This document shows, piece after piece, positions 1 to 8,193 of a stretch of DNA of 64,000 bases. Each line of letters starts with the position of its first letter. The first letter of the stretch is position 1. This stretch comes from Kiritimatiellia bacterium (GTDB taxonomy: Bacteria > Verrucomicrobiota > Kiritimatiellia > CAIVKH01), in contig JANWZO010000008.1 of assembly GCA_025054615.1 (NCBI GenBank), forward strand, positions 1 through 64,000, read 5' to 3'. Under the pieces are notes generated by a model that saw only the letters and a list, made by a program, of their open reading frames with translations, had not been told where the DNA came from and searched no databases. Both the position numbers and the translations under genes were made by a program.

Positions 1-2
1 AT

Positions 3-3000
3 TCAATTTCGATGCGCCGAATCGCTGCTGCCAACAATGTCGGGCCCGGCATTTCGCTGTCCGTATCGGCGCCCCTGATTGAGAATGCGGTCTTGTATGG
101 CAACTACGGCGGCGCCCTTGTCGCGAATCAGGCTTCACCATCGATGTTCAATTCAATCGTGGACGGGTCGGTGTCGACCGCAGCGCTGTTTACGATCGGG
201 ATGTCTTCGATCAATACGGATTTCAATGTGTACACTTTGGCGACCAACGGCGTATTCGCAAGAGATACGCAATTTGGTTTTGTCCTGCCACGTTTGAGCG
301 ACTGGCAGAGATACAGCGGGAAGGACATCCATTCGGTGCGAATCGCCTCCGGAATGGCCAATCCCGCCGACGGCGATTTCACCTTGTTAAGCCAGGCAGG
401 GCGGACCACGACAAATGGCGTGCTTGTTTTCGACACGAATACATCGTGGGCGATTGATGCCGGTCGCTACAGCGATCCGTTCGCGAATGAGCCCGTTCCG
501 AATGGCGGCCGGATCAATGCGGGCGTATTTGGCAATACGCATCTGGCCAGCCGCAGTCCCACCTCAACCGCGCAGCGGGCCGTCCTGGCGGCCACTCTGC
601 GCGAAGGTGGCACCACGTCGGGCAATGTGCCGCTGTACTGGTTAACGCGCGGGTTTGCGCCAACCAGCGGAGTCCGGGTTATGGTTTCGATGGACGGGGG
701 CGCCACATGGCAGGTATTGGCGACGAATCTGCTCCACGTTTCCGCGCCGCTGACGTGGAATAGCGCTCTGTCAGGCTCCTCGCCGCTGGCATACTGGAGG
801 ATATGCAGCGAGGACAACACCAATCTGTGCGACACGGCGGGGCCCTTCACTGTTCGGAACGGACCTATTGCCTATTACGTAAACGATACAAACACGCTGG
901 GCGACGTGTTCTGCACGGCGCCAGGCAGTCCCACCAACACGGCGCTGTCGCCGGCTACGCCGCACACGAGTTTGCGCCACGTTTTGGAGCGATTTGATCT
1001 CGACGGTGGCGATACAGTGTATGTGGACACGGGGGTCCACACGTTGGACGAATTCATATTGGTCTCAGCGCTGGACAGCGGATCTCCAACTGCTTTGGTT
1101 CGCGTCGTAGGAAGCGGCGCTGAAATTTTCGGAGGGTCGCAATTTAGACCGTCGCCGGGAATGACGAACGCCGCGTTTCGTTTTTCCGGTGCCCAATATG
1201 TCGCTTTGGACAATTTGGTTTTGCACGGATTCGAGCTCGGACTGTCCTTCGAACAGCAGAGCGCCAACAATTCGGCAAGCAACCTTCTGATCCGGAACGG
1301 AATGCGAGGGGTGAATTTCCAATTGAGCTCTGGAAATCGCGTCAGTCGGTCGATTGTGACTCGGATGAGCGCGTCTGCCGTCGGCAGTAGCCTATCCTCG
1401 CTGAACACGCTTGAAGGATGTATCCTTTGGGAGTCAGGTTCGAATACCGTCGAGTTGGCAAATGGCTCGATGCTGATTTCTAACACCGTCTTGCACGCGA
1501 AATCGGATGGTGTGGTCTACAGGTTGGGAACGAATGGAATTCCGATTGGCGATTATAATGCGTATGTCATTCCGCATGACGCTTTCCTGATGATCGGTAA
1601 TGGTCTGGCTTATGACCGCATCCCGGAATGGTCGAAGGCGTCGATGCAAGACTTCTACAGCCTTCATGTCGATGACCCCGGCTTCTTCAATCCGTCCAAT
1701 GATCTTTTCTACCTCCGAAGTGCTAGTGGCCGATTTGATCCTTGGACGGGCCTGTTCGTCACCACGGACACGAACTTCTCGCCGCTGATTGACGCGGGGC
1801 CAGTTACGTGGGATTTCGGCAACGAACCGACTCCAAATGGCGTGCGAATTAATATAGGCCCGCATGGCAATACGGCCCGCGCGAGCAAAAGCCGAACGAA
1901 CGGCTGGTTATATGCCATCACAGCGTCTGGTGGCGGCCGACTCGAAGGTTTGGCCCTTATAACCTGGAATTACGGGAACATCCCTCCGACCGATCTCGTG
2001 CGCTTGGATTACTCATACAACAATGGGCTGACGTGGACGAATATTGGCACGGCGACAGTGGGTCAGATGTCGTTCCTTTGGCAGACCGACGAGAAATACC
2101 CGGGTGGCGTCGAGAAATTCCCATCCAGTCCGATTGGCCGGTGGCGACTCACGTTGCTTTCGAATACAAACATATGGGATATGACGGACCACTATTTCTC
2201 GCTCCGGAACAAAGAATTCATCTTCTACGTGAATGACACCAGTACGGTCGGCGATGTCTACACCTGCGGGCCGGGGAGCGATGCCTATCTCGGCATCTTC
2301 CCGTGCGAGCCGAAGGCAACGTTGTCCTCGTTGCTCGCCGACCTCGATGTTGAGGGCGATGACATTATCCTGATCGACACGGGTGGCTATTTGTTCGGAT
2401 CCAACGAGGTGTGGTCGCTGTCGATTGGTGATGAAGGTCGGCCCGGCCGGCCGGTCCTGATTCGAGGGAGCACTAATGGGGCTGCGGGGGGAACCGTGTT
2501 TGACCGGCCGCTTGCCGGCGCCGCGAATTTGCTGCAAATCGAGGGTCGCCATGTCGAGCTGGAACACATTCGATTCAACCGAGGGAATCTCGTTCTTAGC
2601 AGTGATACAATCGCCCGCCACCTCATATTCACGAACGGTTCGCTGATCATTGCGGGCGATAATGTGTTGGCTGAAAAAATCAATGTCGCAAACGGTATCG
2701 TTTCGATCGCAGGACGCAATGGTACGGTACGCGAAAGTGTCGTGCAGCACGGGTCCATCCACACGCTCGGAACTAACATCTTCATTCTGAACAACATCGT
2801 ATACGGGACAAACGTATCGCCAGGCTTGCTGATCGACGGCAATCTCGTATTTGTCCGGCACAACACGGTGGCAACTAAGGGAACTGCTGTGCGAAAGATT
2901 GGATTCGGCAGCGCCTCACTCCTCAATAACATCTTGAAGGCCGATGGGCCGGATCGGTTCTGCATCGATGCCCAGACGGGTGCACTTGATTCGGACTATA

Positions 3001-5219
3001 ACAATCTATGGGCCGTGAACGGGGCCTGGATCGGCGGGTACCGAAACGGTAACTGGGAGCGGCTTCTCTACTGGCAGCGGGAAGCCCTTCTTGACCTCAA
3101 CAGCATTTCGGCGGATCCGTATTTCGCAAATGAGGCTGGCGGTGACTTCCGTCTGCGCTCAGTGGCCGGACGGTGGAACGGAACGTCCTGGGTAACGGAT
3201 ACAAATCATTCACCGAGCATTGATGCGGGTTCACCCCTCAGCGTTTACACCAATGAACCCTTGCCCAACGGCGAACTTGCCAATCAAGGCTTCGATGGCA
3301 ATACCCCGTTCGCCAGCAAGAGCCGAACTCTGCCCTGGTTATTGGCGATAACGGCAAACGACGGCGGCGTTCTTCGCGGGACGAACACGTTGCGCTGGCG
3401 TTACGGCAACCTCAGCACGTCTGAACAGGTGGTGGTCCAGTTCTCTGCCGATAACGGCCTTTCATGGACGAACCTTTCCGGGCCTGTTGCAGTAGGGAAC
3501 GGCGCCTTCGTTTGGAACAGCACACCTTTTGGCAACGCGTTGCAGGCGCGGTGGCGTGTCGTGCTGGTTTCGAACACCAACGTCTTCGATGCGACTGATA
3601 CACCGTTCCAACTGCGCAATTTCGGCACTGTCTTTTATGTCAACGACACCAATACCGTTGGCGATGTCTACTGCACAGCCGCCGGCAATGATGCCAACAG
3701 TGGTTTGTCGCCGTCCGCGCCGAAACAGAGTCTCCAGGCGATTCTCGATGCCTATGATACAGAGGGCGATGACGTTATCTACGTGGATACCGGTATTTAC
3801 CCGATTTCCGGTTTGAGCCGTATCATTTGGTCTAGGGGCGGCGACCCGACGACCGGCCGCCTCTTGATCCGGGGCAGTACCAATCTGGCCGCAGGGGGTA
3901 CAATCTTTACTCGCGACCATCCATCGCAGCATACTCTTGAGATTTCAGCATCGTTCGTGGAAGTTCGCGACATTACGGTCCAGAATGGCTTCTACGGGAT
4001 TTATTCCTCCTCTAACCGCCATGTCGTTCTGCGTGGAATTTTCGGCCGCTCGAATGAAATCGCCATCGCCTTCAATCGCACGTTCAATGCTACGGTTCAA
4101 AATGCCCGGATTTGGGCGAATCGGCTCGGTGGTATCGACAATCTGAATGGGCGAACGACGCTCGTCGAAAATGTAACATTCGTCGGCAATTCGAACTTTG
4201 CGTATCGCATGGTTGGCACCGTGGCCGATGTCGTGCAAAACAACATCTTCTATCTCTCGGAGACGAATTCAACCGCTCTTGCTGGGGTCTTGACGTCAAT
4301 CGACAACGCGTTCATCGATTACAATGTTTACTTCTTTGGGGCGCCCACCACTGCCATCTTCGGATCCTATACCGACCTCTTGCAGTGGCAGTTGGACAAG
4401 CAGAAGGATTATCGCAGCGCCATCACGAATCCGTTGTTGAACAATGTCGCGGCAGGCGATTTCACGCTCCGGAGCCAGTATGGACGCTGGCAAAACGGCG
4501 TGTTTGTGAATGACGCTGAGACGTCGTGGGCCATCGATCGCGGCAATCCGAATTCGGTCTTCACGAATGAGACGTTCTTCAACGGCGGGCGCGTTGACAT
4601 CGGGGCTTTTGGCAATACGCCTTACGCCAGCCGCAGCCCAACCAACCGAATTCTCGAACTTCGCACGCTGAACGGAAATATTTCGATCGACGACAATTCG
4701 CCAACGAACGTCTTCCCGCTCATCTGGGGAGCGATTAACCTCCCGACGAATTTGATCGTGAATGTTCAGTTCTCCGGCGACGGAGGTCTGAGCTGGTTCA
4801 ATCTAGCGACCAATGTCAGCGCCTTCCGAGAATACATTGTCTGGCAGGCCACGCCATTCTTCAATACGCATCGAGGGCGCTGGCGAGTGGTCGGCGTCAA
4901 TGACACGAACTATGTTGCGGTAAGCACGGGGAATATGGATATCTTCTTCGGCCAGTTCCGCATCACCTCGATTACGGCGGAGGGCACGACAAATCGCATC
5001 GTGTGGCGTGGCGCGTGGAATGAACACTATCAGGTGCAGTGGGCGACCAATCGGATCGGGAATGAATTCTTCTGGCGCAACGCGGCCAGCGGATCGGGAC
5101 CCCATGAACAGGCGGCATTCCTATCGACCAACGGCGGCGATTTTGTGTTCCGCGATATCCAGAGTCCGACCAATCAACATCGGCTCTATCGTGTCCTTCG
5201 GCTCGATATGGAACCCTGA
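3..5219 (+). CDS. Giant modular beta-helix-type surface/secreted protein (5' end outside window)
   Basis: The frame is open to the left edge, so the 1,735 residues counted from the first ATG (base 12) are a minimum and any signal peptide lies outside the window. The protein is made of long repeated modules. Each starts with a motif like YVNDTNTxGDVYC (near residues 288, 738 and 1208), goes through an N/S/T-rich stretch that looks like a right-handed parallel beta-helix, then an IDAG...NEPxPNG...GNTxxASxSxT box and an Ig-like stretch with SxDxGxTW. A partial module precedes the first motif. The last 80 or so residues (YQVQWATN ... YRVLRLDMEP) resemble the C-terminal module of two other proteins in this window. 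No catalytic motif is visible. By analogy with beta-helix surface proteins it may be an adhesin or polysaccharide-interacting protein, but that is inference; only the repeats and likely export are well supported. Confidence 0.85.
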   Translation, partial: SISMRRIAAANNVGPGISLSVSAPLIENAVLYGNYGGALVANQASPSMFNSIVDGSVSTAALFTIGMSSINTDFNVYTLATNGVFARDTQFGFVLPRLSDWQRYSGKDIHSVRIASGMANPADGDFTLLSQAGRTTTNGVLVFDTNTSWAIDAGRYSDPFANEPVPNGGRINAGVFGNTHLASRSPTSTAQRAVLAATLREGGTTSGNVPLYWLTRGFAPTSGVRVMVSMDGGATWQVLATNLLHVSAPLTWNSALSGSSPLAYWRICSEDNTNLCDTAGPFTVRNGPIAYYVNDTNTLGDVFCTAPGSPTNTALSPATPHTSLRHVLERFDLDGGDTVYVDTGVHTLDEFILVSALDSGSPTALVRVVGSGAEIFGGSQFRPSPGMTNAAFRFSGAQYVALDNLVLHGFELGLSFEQQSANNSASNLLIRNGMRGVNFQLSSGNRVSRSIVTRMSASAVGSSLSSLNTLEGCILWESGSNTVELANGSMLISNTVLHAKSDGVVYRLGTNGIPIGDYNAYVIPHDAFLMIGNGLAYDRIPEWSKASMQDFYSLHVDDPGFFNPSNDLFYLRSASGRFDPWTGLFVTTDTNFSPLIDAGPVTWDFGNEPTPNGVRINIGPHGNTARASKSRTNGWLYAITASGGGRLEGLALITWNYGNIPPTDLVRLDYSYNNGLTWTNIGTATVGQMSFLWQTDEKYPGGVEKFPSSPIGRWRLTLLSNTNIWDMTDHYFSLRNKEFIFYVNDTSTVGDVYTCGPGSDAYLGIFPCEPKATLSSLLADLDVEGDDIILIDTGGYLFGSNEVWSLSIGDEGRPGRPVLIRGSTNGAAGGTVFDRPLAGAANLLQIEGRHVELEHIRFNRGNLVLSSDTIARHLIFTNGSLIIAGDNVLAEKINVANGIVSIAGRNGTVRESVVQHGSIHTLGTNIFILNNIVYGTNVSPGLLIDGNLVFVRHNTVATKGTAVRKIGFGSASLLNNILKADGPDRFCIDAQTGALDSDYNNLWAVNGAWIGGYRNGNWERLLYWQREALLDLNSISADPYFANEAGGDFRLRSVAGRWNGTSWVTDTNHSPSIDAGSPLSVYTNEPLPNGELANQGFDGNTPFASKSRTLPWLLAITANDGGVLRGTNTLRWRYGNLSTSEQVVVQFSADNGLSWTNLSGPVAVGNGAFVWNSTPFGNALQARWRVVLVSNTNVFDATDTPFQLRNFGTVFYVNDTNTVGDVYCTAAGNDANSGLSPSAPKQSLQAILDAYDTEGDDVIYVDTGIYPISGLSRIIWSRGGDPTTGRLLIRGSTNLAAGGTIFTRDHPSQHTLEISASFVEVRDITVQNGFYGIYSSSNRHVVLRGIFGRSNEIAIAFNRTFNATVQNARIWANRLGGIDNLNGRTTLVENVTFVGNSNFAYRMVGTVADVVQNNIFYLSETNSTALAGVLTSIDNAFIDYNVYFFGAPTTAIFGSYTDLLQWQLDKQKDYRSAITNPLLNNVAAGDFTLRSQYGRWQNGVFVNDAETSWAIDRGNPNSVFTNETFFNGGRVDIGAFGNTPYASRSPTNRILELRTLNGNISIDDNSPTNVFPLIWGAINLPTNLIVNVQFSGDGGLSWFNLATNVSAFREYIVWQATPFFNTHRGRWRVVGVNDTNYVAVSTGNMDIFFGQFRITSITAEGTTNRIVWRGAWNEHYQVQWATNRIGNEFFWRNAASGSGPHEQAAFLSTNGGDFVFRDIQSPTNQHRLYRVLRLDMEP
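873..2222 (+). repeat. Protein-coding module 1 of the giant protein
   Basis: First complete copy of the roughly 450-residue module, running from YYVNDTNTLGDV to just before the next FYVNDT motif. It contains a DTVYVDTG segment, a beta-helix-like stretch, an IDAG/NEPTPNG box and a WRLTLLSNTN closing segment. Similarity between copies is clear at protein level but the DNA has diverged, so this is an old duplication. Confidence 0.7.
2223..3632 (+). repeat. Protein-coding module 2 of the giant protein
   Basis: Second copy of the module, starting at FYVNDTSTVGDVY, with DDIILIDTG, an IDAG/NEPLPNG box, SADNGLSWTNL and WRVVLVSNTN at the positions expected from module 1. It is about 470 residues long. 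Confidence 0.7.
3633..4940 (+). repeat. Protein-coding module 3 of the giant protein
   Basis: Third copy, starting at FYVNDTNTVGDVYC, with DDVIYVDTG, an IDRG/NETFFNGG box, SGDGGLSWFNL and WRVVGVNDTN. It runs directly into the different C-terminal module; the 3' limit is approximate. Confidence 0.65.
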
Positions 5220-5340
5220 CTTGGTGCTGCAAATGAGACGGATCGCCCAAAGAAAGGCGTGCCGCCAGGCTCAGGGGACCTCGATTCCGTGTTGGCAGTT
5301 CAGACGGAGCAGTAATAATCGAAATCGTTGAGATGCCACT

Positions 5341-6597
5341 ATGGCGAATATCTGCAAACGTTTAACCGCCTTCCTGGGCCTAACTGCTCTTTTCCTGGTG
5401 GTCTCGTCTTCTCAAGCCAATTTGATAATTAACGAAGTATTTTACAACATCAGCCCACAGGGGGGAAACCAGTTTATCGAACTGTATAACTCCGGAACGA
5501 ATGTCCAGTATTTGGACGGCAAAATTCTCACAGATGAAGCGGGGGATGGATCGGAGGGTGTTTTCAAGTTTCCGGGTGCCCCTGGTGGGACGTCTTTGCC
5601 TGTCAGCCCTGGACAGTATGTCGTTGTTGCCGTGGATGCAACCAATGCCACAGCCACAGCCGGGTGGGAATGTTTTGCCGGTCTTACGGATTCGGATAAT
5701 CCTGCGGTGCCGAACCTGACCCTCGTGGCCGGGTACGCCGATTTGGGCCTGTTCTCGGGTGGGGACAACATTATTCTCGCGGACGGAACCGACACTGTGC
5801 CCCCAATTGATCCCGCCACGGTCATCGATGGGCTGAATTTCGCAGGCGGGGGTGGAGAACTCGCGCCTCTTGGCCCTCTCCTGCCCGATCCGAATCCGAA
5901 TGCGTCTTCACCCTACGGCTATTCCTTGGGCAGATGCCCTGATGGAACGGATAACAACATCTCCTCCTTGGCGGATCTGTACCCCATGAATCCAACACCG
6001 GGCACTCCTAACACCTGTACGGTCGCCTCGTTGAGCATTCAATCCATTTCCCTTCCGGAAGGAAATTCGGGGGTGACAACGGCACAGGTGCCGGTTTTGT
6101 TGTCGCTGCCCCAGCCGTCCACCGTCACCGTCCAGTTTTTTACCTCGAATGACACCGCTCTGGCGGGATCGGATTATTTCGCGACCAACGGCACTCTGGC
6201 CTTCGCGCCAGGCGTCCAAACGCAGGCCATTCAGGTTCTGATTGTTGCGGACACAGTGAACGAGCCCGATGAGTCTTTCACTGTCCGCCTACAAAATCCC
6301 ACAAATGCATCTCTCGCTGTGGCAATCGGGACGGTCATGATTTTGAATGATGACACTCCGCTGACGATCGTCACCAGCGCGTTCGTCTCCATCTTCGCTT
6401 CGGCGACGTCGGTTTCTACACGATGGGAATCCGTCTCGGGCGGCGTTTATCGCCTTCAGGCTTCTCCTTCGCTGACCGCGCCGGCCTGGGTCGACGTGGG
6501 TCCGCCAGTCACTGCGACCGCATCTTTCGCTTCGATGCTGGATACAAACACAACCGCAACCTCGCGCGTCTATCGCGTCATCCAAATTTTGCCCTAG
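5341..6597 (+). CDS. Secreted lamin-tail / Calx-beta domain protein
   Basis: 418 residues with an N-terminal signal peptide (hydrophobic AFLGLTALFLVVSSSQA, cleavage likely near residue 26). The mature part opens with a lamin-tail-like domain (LIINEVFYN ... NQFIELYNSGTN, about residues 27-220). A Calx-beta domain follows (about 235-335), with VTVQFFTSNDTALAGSDY and the closing MILNDD. The last 70 residues (WESVSGGVYRLQAS ... RVYRVIQILP) are the same kind of short C-terminal module seen in the giant protein upstream and in the TIGR03790-like protein at 55 kb. It lies 121 bases after the giant gene on the same strand, and no terminator is visible between them. The domains point to an extracellular or cell-surface calcium-binding protein; no enzymatic site is seen. 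No strong Shine-Dalgarno precedes the ATG. Confidence 0.85.
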   Translation: MANICKRLTAFLGLTALFLVVSSSQANLIINEVFYNISPQGGNQFIELYNSGTNVQYLDGKILTDEAGDGSEGVFKFPGAPGGTSLPVSPGQYVVVAVDATNATATAGWECFAGLTDSDNPAVPNLTLVAGYADLGLFSGGDNIILADGTDTVPPIDPATVIDGLNFAGGGGELAPLGPLLPDPNPNASSPYGYSLGRCPDGTDNNISSLADLYPMNPTPGTPNTCTVASLSIQSISLPEGNSGVTTAQVPVLLSLPQPSTVTVQFFTSNDTALAGSDYFATNGTLAFAPGVQTQAIQVLIVADTVNEPDESFTVRLQNPTNASLAVAIGTVMILNDDTPLTIVTSAFVSIFASATSVSTRWESVSGGVYRLQASPSLTAPAWVDVGPPVTATASFASMLDTNTTATSRVYRVIQILP

Positions 6598-6651
6598 GGG
6601 AGTTCCCTCTAAAGAGCGGGGCGATCGACAACCGGCTGACTTCGAAAAGCT

Positions 6652-8193
6652 TTAGGAAATTTCAGACCTTGCAGCCAGCAGCGAGGATACAACGCGACGC
6701 TGTTCCTCGGCGGTGAGATACGGCGACATCGGCAGACTGAGGCAGGTAGATGCGATTCGCTCGGCAACCGGAAAATCGCCCGGCCTGTAACCTAGATTTG
6801 AAAACGCGCCCTGCAGGTGTAATGGCGTTTTGTAATACGATACGGTTGGGATTCCCTGGCTCTGGAGCCGCGTGGAAATCAAATCGGGATTGTCCAGCCG
6901 GATTGTGTATTGCGCATACACGGATGTGTTTTCCGGTCGGATGATCGGCGTGACGATACCCGAAGCATCTTTGAGCATTTCATCGTAACGCCGCGCAACT
7001 TCGCGCCGAAGAACGCACTCCTTATCGAACACCGAAAGTTTTTCGAGAACGATCGCTGCCTGCAGCGTATCCATCCGACCATTCAGGCCGACCACGGGAT
7101 GCTGATGCTTGACCTTTTGTCCATGGACGCGAATCTGGCGCATTTTTTCGGCGAGGCCGTCATCATTCGTGAAAATGGCGCCGCCATCTCCGTAGCAGCC
7201 CAGGGGCTTGCTGGGGAAAAAAGACGTGCATCCGATCAGACTCAGGCCGCACGACCTTCTGCCGTGATGCGTCGCTCCAAAGCATTGGGCGGCATCTTCA
7301 ATGACCGGGATGCCCCATTCGGACGCAATCGACGTAATTCGGGTCATATCGGCGCATTGGCCATAGATCCCCACCGGAATGATCGCGCGCGTGCGCGAAG
7401 TGATGGCTGCCCGCATCCGTTCCGCGTCCATGTTCATGGTGTCCCATTCGACGTCGACAAAAACGGGCCGTGCCCTCAGGAGAGCGATGACCTCGGCCGT
7501 CGATATCCAGGTGTAGGGGACTGTGATGACCTCATCGCCCGGGCCGATCTCCAGCGCCATCAGCGCGATGAGAAGGGCGTCGGTTCCGCTTGCGACGGTG
7601 ATGGCATGCTTTACGCCGACATAATCGGCCAGTCGCGCCTCCAGGGTTTCAATTTCCGGGCCTAGTATGTATTGCCCGTGGTGCAGTACGCGGTGGATCG
7701 ACCGCTCCAGTCCGGCGCGGATCGCCTTCTGTTGCCGTTCAAGATCAATAAACGGCATGGGAGCGGAAGCCGCTTTCATGGCCAGATAAGATTCCGGAGT
7801 GAGGTCGGCAGGATCTACCGATGGGGCAAAAGTGATGCGCTTTGGTTTGCCTGGCAGACGGCTCAGGGCAATACGGGCTTGCGCAATGTCCGGCTCCGAA
7901 CTCCAAAGGGCATCCAGCTCATCCGCCAACGAGGGAAGGATGCCGCATTTCCGAACTGCGTCCGACATGCGGCGCCGGAGTTCATCGTTTGTTGCCGCCG
8001 GTTGCGAAAAATTCGATCGTTCCGACAGTTGTTTTTTGGCCTCCTCAAGCGCGTTTCGGATCGAGGCCATGTGAAGCCAAAGTGTGTCGCCGCGGCCGCT
8101 TGCCGCGTCGCAGACTCGGCGAAAGGCCGATTCCTCCTCGTTTAAGGCCAGAAGATGCTGAACCAGAACATCACGTGAGATCAGCAAGTGCAT
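6652..8193 (-). CDS. DegT/DnrJ/EryC1 sugar aminotransferase (WbpE/WlbC-like) with extra N-terminal domain
   Basis: The C-terminal 370 residues are a PLP-dependent sugar aminotransferase of the DegT family: MPFIDLERQQ start, GPEIETLE, SGTDALLIAL, VPYTWISTAEVI, EDAAQCFGA and the Schiff-base lysine in FFPSKPLGCYGDGGA. Its partner gene upstream is a WbpB/WbpD-type fusion, so it probably makes the 3-amino group of UDP-2,3-diacetamido-2,3-dideoxyglucuronic acid for surface polysaccharide. Residues 1-145 are an unrelated extension starting MHLLISRDVLVQHLLAL, with PDIAQARIALSRL and LTPESYL later. Its spacing suggests a PIN-like fold, but that is inference. The ATG at 8193 is chosen because it overlaps the upstream gene by only 13 bases; longer frames would run deep into that gene. 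The domain boundary is near residue 146. Confidence 0.85.
   Translation of the reverse strand: MHLLISRDVLVQHLLALNEEESAFRRVCDAASGRGDTLWLHMASIRNALEEAKKQLSERSNFSQPAATNDELRRRMSDAVRKCGILPSLADELDALWSSEPDIAQARIALSRLPGKPKRITFAPSVDPADLTPESYLAMKAASAPMPFIDLERQQKAIRAGLERSIHRVLHHGQYILGPEIETLEARLADYVGVKHAITVASGTDALLIALMALEIGPGDEVITVPYTWISTAEVIALLRARPVFVDVEWDTMNMDAERMRAAITSRTRAIIPVGIYGQCADMTRITSIASEWGIPVIEDAAQCFGATHHGRRSCGLSLIGCTSFFPSKPLGCYGDGGAIFTNDDGLAEKMRQIRVHGQKVKHQHPVVGLNGRMDTLQAAIVLEKLSVFDKECVLRREVARRYDEMLKDASGIVTPIIRPENTSVYAQYTIRLDNPDLISTRLQSQGIPTVSYYKTPLHLQGAFSNLGYRPGDFPVAERIASTCLSLPMSPYLTAEEQRRVVSSLLAARSEIS

Noticed and set aside
6598-6651. Terminator between the lamin-tail gene and the aminotransferase gene
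   Set aside because: No stem with a T-run could be seen in this 54-base convergent gap.
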